Shown: positions 8,410 through 14,816 of the stretch, piece after piece
Layout: the number at the start of each line of letters is the position of its first letter
How positions within the stretch are numbered: position 1 is the first letter of the stretch
NCBI GenBank assembly: GCA_016714745.1
Contig: JADKCG010000029.1
Span: forward strand, 1-24,629
DNA: 24,629 bases
Direction: 5' to 3'
Source: Elusimicrobiota bacterium
GTDB taxonomy: Bacteria; Elusimicrobiota; Elusimicrobia; FEN-1173
The notes under the pieces: generated by a model
Told to the model about the DNA's origin: nothing
Seen by the model: the letters and a program-made list of their open reading frames with translations, nothing else
The model's database searches: none
Translations under genes and position numbers: made by a program

Positions 8410-9564
8410 TTAGCGTGACCTCTTGTCAAATCCGCGCCACCGTTCTTTCATTCCCGCCAACGCATACTGGTTGATGAGGGGGAACCGATCATACAGCCTT
8501 TTTCGGATCCGATAGGTGTTGCCATTCAGCGCATGCGCGTGAAAACTCCGCGTCGATTGTTGGATCTCCACCCTCAGCGCCGCTCGCCGTGCCCGGTCAG
8601 GCCAGAGCCGTACGTAGTCTCTCGAATATCCGTTCATCCGACGAATGAACCGCGATACACTGGTCTTTTTCAGCTTTCGGTATCCGGGAAACCGCCGGAA
8701 TCCCAGAAAACCGATGCCGCGCCCCACAGGCCTCGGCCCACCAGCGGGGTGTAATTCCAAGGACAATTCGCGTCGTGCAAAATCCCGAACCGCCTTCTCC
8801 CATTCGAGCAACGACGCCTTCTCATCAGCAAACATCAGCATGTCATCCATGTAACGCACGTAACGCCGAACCTTCAATTCGTGCTTCACATACTGGTCGA
8901 GCTCGTTCAAATACAGGTTCGCATAAAACTGGCTCGTCAGGTTACCCAGCGGCAGTCCGCAAGCCCGCCCAACCCGGTTATCCCCATCGCTGGGGCGGAG
9001 GTTAAGCTCCAACTGCCCCGCCACCGGCGGGGTAGCGGTAACACTCGTCATCCGCGACCCCTTCCGTTGCCTATCGTTCGTCGAATCCACAATCCACTCG
9101 ATTAATTCCCTTGCCTTCTCATCGGCCACATAACGGCGCAACAACGCCTTCAATATCTCATGGTCAATGCTCTGAAAGTAACTTTTTACATCAAGATGCA
9201 AGCCATATCGGGACAACCGCAAAAAACCATGGGCGCGATCCAATGCCGCGTGCGTTCCTTTTCCACGCCGACACGCGTAACTGTCGTGGATAAACATCCC
9301 ATCGAGCAGCGGCTCAATCACGTCATGTACCGCGTGGTGAACCACCCGGTCCTTCACCGTTGCGGCAGCGACTATTCTTTGTTTCGGGTCAAGAATAGTA
9401 AAAAAACGGTAACACCCATGGCGATACCGGCCTGTTATCAGCTGGTGATGAAGCCGAAGTAGTTCTCTTTCAAGATTAAACTTGAACAGGGCCCCCTCAC
9501 CACGAAAACGACGGCCTTCCGACAACGTCGCGTTCGCCGCGCGTAACAAATTCTTTAGGCTCAC
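8410..9564 (-). CDS. DGR-type reverse transcriptase
   Basis: This 384-residue reverse transcriptase has LDVKSYFQSID (first catalytic Asp near residue 125) and the catalytic YMDD box at 238-241 (RYVRYMDDMLMFA). It also has LPLGNLTSQ at 204-212; the (I/L/V)GxxxSQ form in place of QGxxxSP is characteristic of DGR reverse transcriptases. LGFRRFPGYRKLKK (287-300) follows as the next conserved block. No maturase, endonuclease or RNase H domain is visible, which argues against a group II intron RT. The start is GTG at 9564 with TAGGAGATC just upstream, a good ribosome binding site. The enzyme should copy the TR RNA into cDNA with errors opposite adenines and, with Avd, install it in the VR. It lies between the target gene (84 bp upstream) and avd. 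Confidence 0.95.
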   Translation of the reverse strand: MSLKNLLRAANATLSEGRRFRGEGALFKFNLERELLRLHHQLITGRYRHGCYRFFTILDPKQRIVAAATVKDRVVHHAVHDVIEPLLDGMFIHDSYACRRGKGTHAALDRAHGFLRLSRYGLHLDVKSYFQSIDHEILKALLRRYVADEKARELIEWIVDSTNDRQRKGSRMTSVTATPPVAGQLELNLRPSDGDNRVGRACGLPLGNLTSQFYANLYLNELDQYVKHELKVRRYVRYMDDMLMFADEKASLLEWEKAVRDFARRELSLELHPAGGPRPVGRGIGFLGFRRFPGYRKLKKTSVSRFIRRMNGYSRDYVRLWPDRARRAALRVEIQQSTRSFHAHALNGNTYRIRKRLYDRFPLINQYALAGMKERWRGFDKRSR

Positions 9565-9616
9565 GATCTCCTAAAAAACATGACAGAGTGGTTTCATTTT
9601 TGATTTTTTACGTGCG

Positions 9617-9636
9617 GCAGGGGGCAGGCCCCCTGC
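9617..9636. other. GC-rich hairpin just downstream of the VR
   Basis: GCAGGGGG (9617-9624) pairs with CCCCCTGC (9629-9636), an 8-bp perfect stem with a 4-nt loop; one further C:G pair can close inside it. It begins 21 nt past the VR end in the direction of the target gene. Hairpins or cruciforms of about 8 bp with 4-nt loops downstream of VR are a known DGR target-site element, as in phage BPP-1. No comparable stem follows the TR, and no T tract follows it, so it is not an obvious terminator. Confidence 0.75.
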
Positions 9637-9648
9637 ACCCCCAAGGAA

Positions 9649-11067
9649 TCAAGGGCCCACCCCGGACGGCACCGGCCTCACGGCACGCCAGCCGCAGTTG
9701 TTCGCCCGAGCCGCGTAGACGTTGGCCGCGCGGTCGCGGTCCGACGCGCGCGCGTAGACGGCTGCGGAGACCCAATTGCCGCCGCGCAAACCGGCGCCGC
9801 CTGCATCCGTTCCGGGCCAGAGGTTCACGTTCGCATTCCCATTCACATCCAACTCCCCATTTCCCACCAACCCGGTAAACGACCGTCCCGTCGCATCTCC
9901 GATCGTTACGGGTCGTTCCCACAAATTCCCGCTCAGTTCCATGATCCCCCAATAGGACGATCCCGCTTTCTGGCGGTTCGATGTCGCCGTCGCGTAGATC
10001 CCCACACGGAAGGGTCCGTTCGGCGAACATGAAATATAGTTGCAGTTGCCCCCCGTTGCCGTGTCCGTCCCGGTCCCGTCGTTGCCGATCGCCGTCGTCG
10101 AGCTGATCGTGGTTGTACCCCATGCGTACTCGTTCGCCACTGGCATCAGCGGGCCCCGGCAGGCCTTTTCATACTCCAGCTCTGTCATCGGCCTTAAACC
10201 AGACCAGTCCGACCACGCGGCCCCGTCCGCCCACGACACAAAGTTGCACGCACAGTCCGGCGCCGTCGCTGTAAACGTCGGGTGGGTGCCGCTGATCGTA
10301 TACCTGGATCCCGTCGACGACGCCGAATACCGGTTCCCCGCCTGCGTCCCCGTTAGCAGGTTCAGAAAGTCCCTGTATTGTCCCTGGCTCAATTCGTATT
10401 TCATGCAATAAAACGCCGAATACCCGTTCGGCCAGCTCGCCCCGGGCGCGGTTTGGCCTTCCGGATACCCCCCGGCTTTCCCCCCATTCGACCCAGTCCC
10501 CGTCGGTGCCACGTTCGCCGCGCTCGTGCTGATCGTCGTCAGAGTGAACGCGCTCGTCTCCGTCCCCCCGCTCCCCGCCGCAAAATCCCCCGCAGCCACA
10601 TAGACCATTTCCACCGCCATCACCTTCATTTTGACCTTGGAGTTGAGTGTCATCCCATTCTCGGACAGGTTCCACACCACCCGCAGATCTTGCACCGACA
10701 AAGCCCCCGTGCCGTTCGCCGACCGGCGTACGAACAGGCCCACCCGGTCGTCGGGCACAATTAATTCGACACCGGTTCCCGTACCTGTCGAGAACCCCGT
10801 CGGGTTCGTTCCCGAACTGTTCAATACCAAGTGCGTCCAGGTCGTGCCGCCTTCCAGTTGATACTTGAAAAATACCCACGCCGCGTCGTGATTGATGTGC
10901 GTGTTTCGCCAGGAATTTGACCACGCTATGTCGAACTCCACGATGGCCGTCGTGGAATCACGGGGAACCACCGTCACGTTCGTCACCGCCACATTGTTGG
11001 CCATGACCCCCGTCGAACCCAAAATCGCCCCCACCACCATCACCGCATTTATTTTCCCCATTCTCAT
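9649..11067 (-). CDS. DGR target: secreted formylglycine-generating-enzyme-like (C-type lectin fold) protein with C-terminal variable region
   Basis: The 472-residue protein has a signal peptide (cleavage likely after VMA at residue 23), an N-terminal domain of unknown function (about 25-150), and an FGE-sulfatase/SUMF1-type domain from MVYVAAGDF (154) to the end. Family landmarks are FYCMKYELSQGQYRDFLN (219-236), VSWADGAAWSDWSGLRPMTELEYEKACRG (278-305), ELSGNLWE (377-384) and GLRGGNW (426-432), then GWRAVRP (459-465). FGE folds of this sort are standard DGR display scaffolds and need not be enzymes; Cys residues are present, but catalysis cannot be claimed. Residues 423, 433-435, 445, 446, 451, 453, 455 and 458 are the ones altered relative to the TR. 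GGAGGTGGTTAA directly precedes ATG 11067. Likely a surface or secreted binding protein. Confidence 0.92.
   Translation of the reverse strand: MRMGKINAVMVVGAILGSTGVMANNVAVTNVTVVPRDSTTAIVEFDIAWSNSWRNTHINHDAAWVFFKYQLEGGTTWTHLVLNSSGTNPTGFSTGTGTGVELIVPDDRVGLFVRRSANGTGALSVQDLRVVWNLSENGMTLNSKVKMKVMAVEMVYVAAGDFAAGSGGTETSAFTLTTISTSAANVAPTGTGSNGGKAGGYPEGQTAPGASWPNGYSAFYCMKYELSQGQYRDFLNLLTGTQAGNRYSASSTGSRYTISGTHPTFTATAPDCACNFVSWADGAAWSDWSGLRPMTELEYEKACRGPLMPVANEYAWGTTTISSTTAIGNDGTGTDTATGGNCNYISCSPNGPFRVGIYATATSNRQKAGSSYWGIMELSGNLWERPVTIGDATGRSFTGLVGNGELDVNGNANVNLWPGTDAGGAGLRGGNWVSAAVYARASDRDRAANVYAARANNCGWRAVRPVPSGVGP
9658..9802 (-). repeat. DGR variable repeat (VR) at the 3' end of the target gene
   Basis: This is the gapless 145-nt counterpart of the TR at 7491-7635. 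Variable codons relative to the template are AAC to GTC, TCC, GAC, CGC, TAC and GCG, plus ACA to GCA, GAT to GCT, TAC to TGC and GAC to GGC. They fall at the ligand-binding face expected for a C-type-lectin DGR target. The block ends three codons before the target stop. Three of the nine non-adenine differences lie in the GC-rich end, as expected for the IMH/IMH* polymorphism that makes homing one-way. Confidence 0.93.
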
Positions 11068-11080
11068 TTAACCACCTCCA
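11068..11080 (-). promoter_or_regulatory. Ribosome binding site of the DGR target gene
   Basis: On the minus strand TTGGAGGTGGTTAA lies directly before ATG 11067, placing GGAGG about 8 nt from the start. This supports that start over the second ATG two codons downstream. Confidence 0.7.
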
Positions 11081-11104
11081 ACCCATCTCTAACTTTACCA
11101 AACA

Positions 11105-11133
11105 TTTTTACACCCAATTCACCAAATAATCAA
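11105..11133 (-). promoter_or_regulatory. Candidate promoter of the DGR operon
   Basis: On the minus strand TTGATT (11133-11128) and TAAAAA (11110-11105) are separated by exactly 17 nt, and the -10 box lies about 40 nt upstream of the target start. The region is AT-rich relative to its surroundings. This is pattern matching only. Confidence 0.35.
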
Positions 11134-11253
11134 GCCCCAATTTAACCCCCCTAAGGGGACGGAGTATTTTTATTCACTTTCAAGTTATTGGACAGAGCAG
11201 ATAATATCGAAAAATATTAAATTCGTCCAAATTTTATGATCGTTATTACACAC

Positions 11254-11571
11254 CTGTCCGGGAAACAAATGCATTAAGTTCGTCATTCCCGAACGATTTT
11301 GTCGGGAATCCAGTTTTATTGACCCCTGTGTAAATAATCCCCTATCTGGCCGGGGCGATTTTGGAGCGCCGACAAGGAACGACGAGGGAGCATAGCGGGG
11401 CTATATGACCGAGGAGAGACGCGGTCGCCGCTCCGAAAGCGCCCCGGCCCTTCGGGGGGGGTCACCTTTGCGCGACTTCTTCGTTGTTCATCCAATAATG
11501 CTGGATTCCGGCCACCTTCATGCCGGAATGACGGGAGAGTCGACGTTTTCCGTTGACGGTTACCCGGACAG
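11254..11571. repeat. Nested, roughly concentric inverted repeats
   Basis: Three sets of inverted arms share nearly the same centre. The outermost pair is CTGTCCGGG(A/T)AAC at 11254-11266 and 11559-11571. Inside these are REP-like stems with opposite orientation: CATTCCCGA..TCGGGAATCCAG at 11284-11312 and CTGGATTCCGGC..GCCGGAATGACG at 11501-11532. The innermost is a 102-bp palindrome (11348-11449) with 21-nt arms matching at 19 positions, centred on ATAGC-GGG-GCTAT (11392-11404). The short frame at 11405-11689 lies across this structure and is not credible as a gene. It may be a MITE-like unit or stacked REP insertions. Confidence 0.55.
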
Positions 11572-11715
11572 CTCTGTCGTTGTTATTAGTCCGACTAAAA
11601 TGCACACACGTTCTTTTTTTAGACATGGATTGGGTTTTCGAATGGCCTTAGTTGAAAATAGAACGTCCCATTTTGAGCAGGCGGCATAGCGGGATAAAAG
11701 ATTTGTAATTCCTCA

Positions 11716-11748
11716 CGTCATTCCGGCGTGGGTTAAGCCGGAATGACG
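11716..11748. repeat. REP-like palindrome, 12-bp perfect stem
   Basis: CGTCATTCCGGC (11716-11727) pairs with GCCGGAATGACG (11737-11748) around a 9-nt loop. It is the same family of ATTCC(C/G)G palindromes as at 11284-11312 and 11501-11532. Such repeats are typical substrates of RAYTs, one of which begins 230 bp to the right. It also lies just after the stop of the remnant at 11792 and could act as that gene's terminator. Confidence 0.7.
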
Positions 11749-11791
11749 AGCAAAGAGACGTGGACGGGGCCGGAGCTGTTAAAAAGGTTTT

Positions 11792-11924
11792 TTAAAACCG
11801 AACCCCGGCTTGGAGGGCGAAATCGTAGGAGTCTCCGGTAAGTCCGATGAGAATCAATCCTTGGGTTTCGAAAGGCAAGTCCGCGGGGTGCCATACGCCG
11901 CCGGGGGCCAAGTAATGGGGACAA
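11792..11924 (-). pseudogene. C-terminal remnant of an outer-membrane-type beta-barrel protein
   Basis: Next to the RAYT1 unit, the minus strand reads HYLAPGGVWHPADLPFETQG, then LILIGLTGDSYDFALQAGVRF and a stop at 11792-11794. Alternating hydrophobic strands ending in a C-terminal Phe preceded by GVR are typical of outer-membrane beta-barrel proteins. The frame is cut at the RAYT1 inverted repeat (11925), so the rest of the gene is missing here. It is too short for a family call. Confidence 0.5.
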
Positions 11925-11949
11925 GGGGACATGATTGACTAATTGACTT
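11925..11949 (+). repeat. RAYT1 unit, left 25-bp inverted repeat
   Basis: Begins GGGGACATGATTGAC and ends AATTGACTT. It is a perfect reverse complement of 12981-13005 and is also identical to 13948-13972 and 14727-14751. It lies about 30 bp before the RAYT1 start codon. Confidence 0.85.
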
Positions 11950-11977
11950 ATTTCGGAGGATGCGGTAGACTTCCCGC

Positions 11978-12991
11978 ATGCCCCGTCAGGCGCGTGTCGA
12001 TCTTCCCGGTTTACTGCACCATGTCATGGCCCGTGGGATTGAGGGGCGGGTTTTATTTTCTGATCCTGCCGATTATTCTGATTTTCAGGCTCGGCTGGAA
12101 GCCTCCAACGAACGTTATCCCAGCCAAATCCTCGCTTGGGCCCTCATGCCCAACCATTTTCACCTGCTGATCCGCTCGGGCAAACAAGGGATTGTCCCCT
12201 TCATGCAAAAAGTTATGACGGGCTACGCGACGTCTTACAATATCCGTCACCAGCGGTCCGGCCACCTTTTTGGGAACCGATACAAATCCATCATCTGCGA
12301 AGAGGAGACTTACCTCCTTGAACTGGTGCGCTACATCCACCTGAACCCCCTGCGCGCAAAGATTGTCGAGGATATGAAAGAGCTGGCCGATTTTCCCTTT
12401 TGCGGCCATGGGGCCCTCCTGGGGAAAAGATCCCATGCTTGGCAAGAAATCGACGATGTGTTGGCTCGATTTTCGTCCAATCCTTCCAAGGCCAGAACCC
12501 AGTATGAATCCTTTGTTGAGGAGGGGAATCGCCAGGGGAAACGGAGCGATTTAACCGGAGGCGGCCTGATCCGATCCATGGGCGGCGTTCGCAACGTCAT
12601 GCAATCGGGGCGCTCGGGAGAAAGGGAAGCCTACGATTCGAGAGTATTGGGGTCGGGACAATTTGTTCAGGACATCATGAAGGCTGTGGAGATTAAGGAA
12701 ACAGTCCAGGACCGTCTCCGAAAAAAAGGGGTGACACTGGATCAGGTGGCGGAGCGCGTCGCCCAAGAATTTGGACTATCAAAGAGTCTACTCTTTCAGA
12801 GGGATCGGACCGCGCTGGCTTCGAAAGCGAAAGCCCTCTTCATTCACATCAGGGTGGAATATCTCGGGCAGACGAACCGGGAGGTGTCTCTGATGACGAA
12901 AATGGGAGACGTCGCGGCCACACGCGCAAGACTTCGCGGGAGCGCCCTCTTATCAACGTCAGGCCTGGGCTCCTGGCTGGAAGTCAATTAG
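11978..12991 (+). CDS. REP-associated tyrosine transposase (RAYT1, Y1/HUH family)
   Basis: The 337-residue protein starts MPRQARVDLPGLLHHVMARG, the standard RAYT N-terminus. It has the HUH metal-binding motif in MPNHFHLL (His60 and His62), GHLFGNRYKSIICEE (95-110) and YLLELVRYIHLNPLRA (112-127), where the catalytic Tyr region lies. The C-terminal half (about 200-337) looks like a helical DNA-binding extension. The Y1 HUH enzymes of this family cut and rejoin single-stranded DNA at REP hairpins. REP-like palindromes lie just upstream (11284-11748). The stop codon is inside the right inverted repeat, so the last residues (SWLEVN) are encoded by the element end. GGAGG lies about 20 nt before the ATG. 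Confidence 0.92.
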   Translation: MPRQARVDLPGLLHHVMARGIEGRVLFSDPADYSDFQARLEASNERYPSQILAWALMPNHFHLLIRSGKQGIVPFMQKVMTGYATSYNIRHQRSGHLFGNRYKSIICEEETYLLELVRYIHLNPLRAKIVEDMKELADFPFCGHGALLGKRSHAWQEIDDVLARFSSNPSKARTQYESFVEEGNRQGKRSDLTGGGLIRSMGGVRNVMQSGRSGEREAYDSRVLGSGQFVQDIMKAVEIKETVQDRLRKKGVTLDQVAERVAQEFGLSKSLLFQRDRTALASKAKALFIHIRVEYLGQTNREVSLMTKMGDVAATRARLRGSALLSTSGLGSWLEVN

Positions 12992-13005
12992 TCAATCATG
13001 TCCCC
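12981..13005 (-). repeat. RAYT1 unit, right 25-bp inverted repeat
   Basis: Perfect reverse complement of 11925-11949, ending GTCAATCATGTCCCC. It contains the stop codon of RAYT1 on the plus strand and, on the minus strand, the last codons (GGHD) and stop of the HEAT-repeat fragment. Confidence 0.85.
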
Positions 13006-13947
13006 CTCGGTGGTATTGGTCTTTGGTGTAGCGTTCGGCGGCGGCCATGGAGGCGGTGGTGCCCATATTGATGAGGGATTCGGCGGCTTCGTTACGGAGA
13101 TCGGGATCGGGGCTCTCTTCAAGCAGAAAAACAATTTGCGGCAGGGACGGTTCAGCCACACCCCCCATATCTCCCAGGGCCCGCAAGGTTCCCAGCAGGA
13201 CATCTTTATCCTTGGAAGCTAAATTCGGCGCCACTTTCTGATAAACAGAAGAATCCCGTTGTCCAAAACGACCCAAAACCACAGCGCCTTTTAAACGCAA
13301 TGTCTTCTGGGGATCTTTAAACAGAGCGATCAACGCATAGACAACCTCGGGCGTTGGGATCCCGATTTCGCCCAACCCATCCACCGCCCGCTGGCGGAGA
13401 TCCACATCGTCTTCTTTTAACGCCGCGAGAAAAACGGGAATGCCGATTTTACCCATATGCGTGATCCGCATGGCCGCCTCGCCACGAACAAATTCGTCTT
13501 TGGTCATCAAAGAGGGAAGAAGCGCCTCTCCCACTTTTTTTTGGACGTCCGGGCTCATGTAACCCAAGGCCTGGGCCGCGCCTTTTCGAGCCGATGCACT
13601 GTTGGATTTAAGGGCTTCCAAGAGCGGCGGCACGGCCGGTTCCCCCACGGCGCCAAGGGCGATGGCGGCCTTTTCGGAGACACAGAAATCCCGGTCGTGA
13701 AGCGCTTCCACCAGGGCCGGGATCACACTCCCGGCGTCAGAAGGCATGAGCCCCAGAGCCGAAGCGGAACGACAGCGAACCCAACTGTCTTTGTCCGACA
13801 ACAACGCGCCTAAAGCCTGGGCGCCGGGTTCTTTCAGCGCCACGATGGCTTTCTCGGCAGCGCGATTAACCGGTTCACGCCGGTCGCGAAAATTCTCGAT
13901 TAGAACGGGAAGGGCCTTGCTGGCTTCGGGGCCGTACTGAAGGCATG
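12992..13947 (-). pseudogene. HEAT-repeat protein gene fragment cut at both ends
   Basis: About 315 codons of HEAT/PBS-lyase-type repeats are open on the minus strand: LQYGPEASKALPVLIENF at the very start, then DSWVRCRSASALGLM, FCVSEKAAIALGAVGEPAVP, ARKGAAQALGYM, VRGEAAMRITHMGKIGIP, LRQRAVDGLGEIGIP and LRNEAAESLINMG. The GTG at 13843 is only an internal codon; the frame is open further back to the repeat copy at 13948. At the other end the coding sequence runs into the RAYT1 inverted repeat, which supplies GGHD and the stop. HEAT arrays are generic protein-binding solenoids, so partner and function are unknown. Confidence 0.75.
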
Positions 13948-14072
13948 GGGGACATGATTGACTAATTGACTTCCAGCCAGGAGCTCAGACATGATGTTGA
14001 TAAGAGGGCGCTCCCGCGACGTCTTGCGCATGTGTCCGAGACGTCTCCCATTTTTGTCATCAGAGACACCTC
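13948..14072 (-). pseudogene. Truncated RAYT copy (3' end only)
   Basis: The 125-nt stretch matches the reverse complement of the last part of RAYT1 plus its inverted repeat. Shared text includes CATCAGAGACACCTC, TCTTGCGC, GGGCGCTCCCGCGA and the complete 25-bp end at 13948-13972. Several substitutions show it is an older or separate copy. It is cut at about 14073, where the IS21-type end begins. Confidence 0.75.
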
Positions 14073-14142
14073 TGTCATTGGTCATGTAAAAATCACCCCT
14101 TGTGGTCATTGAAAAATCACCCCCCCTCCCAAGGAGGGAACC
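14073..14142 (+). mobile_element. IS21-family left end with two tandem terminal repeats
   Basis: GGTCATGTAAAAATCACCCC (14080-14099) and GGTCATTGAAAAATCACCCC (14104-14123) are near-identical direct repeats 24 bp apart. Multiple terminal repeats of this kind upstream of istA are usual for IS21-type ends, where the transposase binds. The sequence passes directly into the istA ribosome binding site AAGGAGGG, just before ATG 14143. The matching right end is missing. Confidence 0.7.
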
Positions 14143-14736
14143 ATGAACGAAAAGGTGATAAGCTCAATCCTGGAAGCAACCAGGGAGGGCGAAATGATCA
14201 ATCAGGACAAATGGGGAGCGATATCCAGCTTGTTGGCCCAAGGGGTCAAAAAGAAGGCCATCGCACGACTGTTAGGGCTACACATTCAAACGGTTCGGAA
14301 ATGGGCGGCGGAAGGCGGATGGACGCCGTTTCGCCGTCCTATCCGAGGCAAGAAGTTGGATCCTTACCAGGAGTGGGCGAAGGTGCGACTTCCGCAAATC
14401 GGCTACAACGCGGTGGTTCTTCAGGAAGAGCTTGAAGCACAGGGTTATACGGGAAGCTACCAGCAGGTCAAACGGTTTGTGCGGCCGTTGCGCGAGGAGC
14501 GGGACCGATTAGAGGCGGCAACGGTGCGTTACGAAACGGCGCCGGGCCAACAGGCGCAGGTGGACTGGGGGACGGCGTGGGTGTCCCTCGGCGGTCGGGA
14601 GGTGCGGGTCCAGTTCTTCGTGATGGTCCTGGGCTACAGCCGACGGATCTTCGCGCGAGCGACCTTGGATCAGAAGATCCCGGCGCTTTTGTCGTGCCAT
14701 GAGGCGGCGTTCGAGCAAGGAAAGAGGGGGACATGA
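14143..14736 (+). pseudogene. istA: IS21-family transposase IstA, 3'-truncated
   Basis: The frame encodes an N-terminal helix-turn-helix (ISSLLAQGVKKKAIARLLGL, then HIQTVRKWAAEGGW; about 26-60) and the start of the DDE integrase core with the first catalytic Asp in QAQVDWG (Asp141). It then has FFVMVLGYSRRIFARATLDQ and ends after SCHEAAFE. Full IstA proteins are roughly 400-500 residues with two more acidic catalytic residues, so over half is missing. The break is at 14727, where a copy of the RAYT1 inverted repeat supplies the last codons and stop. The partner ATPase istB is absent. The start is supported by the AAGGAGGG just upstream. Not functional. Confidence 0.85.
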
Positions 14737-14795
14737 TTGACTAATTGACTTCCAGCCAGGAGCTCAGGCCTGATGTTGGTAAGAGAGCTCTCCCG
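14727..14795 (-). repeat. Second truncated RAYT1-type end
   Basis: An exact copy of the 25-bp inverted repeat (14727-14751) is followed by CCAGCCAGGAGCTCAGGCCT and weaker similarity to about 14795. This matches the reverse complement of the RAYT1 3' end. It truncates istA on its left and abuts RAYT2 on its right. It has the same orientation as the copy at 13948. Confidence 0.75.
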
Positions 14796-14816
14796 TCCAT
14801 ATAGTGACAGACGTTC

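Larger units (their letters stand above)
11925..13005 (+). mobile_element. RAYT1 unit bounded by 25-bp perfect inverted repeats
   Basis: The 1,081-bp unit consists of a single RAYT gene between perfect 25-bp inverted repeats. It separates an outer-membrane-type gene remnant on the left from a HEAT-repeat gene fragment on the right. Two more truncated copies of its right end lie nearby (13948 and 14727), so the unit or its relatives have moved more than once here. RAYTs are usually described as domesticated single-copy genes without such ends, so the arrangement is notable. No target-site duplication can be shown. Confidence 0.6.

Noticed and set aside
8410..9564. Group II intron or retron reverse transcriptase
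   Set aside because: The SQ-type motif (LGNLTSQ), lack of maturase and endonuclease domains, nearby avd and TR/VR pair all point to a DGR; no msr/msd-like structure or intron domain V was seen.
9617..9636. Rho-independent terminator for the target gene
   Set aside because: The stem is strong but no T tract follows on the minus strand; the position fits a DGR target-site hairpin better.
9649..11067. Target protein as an active sulfatase-modifying (formylglycine-generating) enzyme
   Set aside because: The fold is shared, but DGR targets use it as a display scaffold; no sulfatase gene is nearby and the catalytic Cys pair cannot be confirmed by eye.
11405..11689. Plus-strand 94-codon frame between the DGR and RAYT1
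   Set aside because: It starts inside a 102-bp palindrome and crosses a REP-like stem; composition is that of repeats, there is no ribosome binding site, and no recognisable protein results.
13900..14109. Minus-strand 69-codon frame as a gene
   Set aside because: DNA comparison shows it is a truncated copy of the RAYT1 3' end joined to IS21 end sequence and HEAT-gene sequence.
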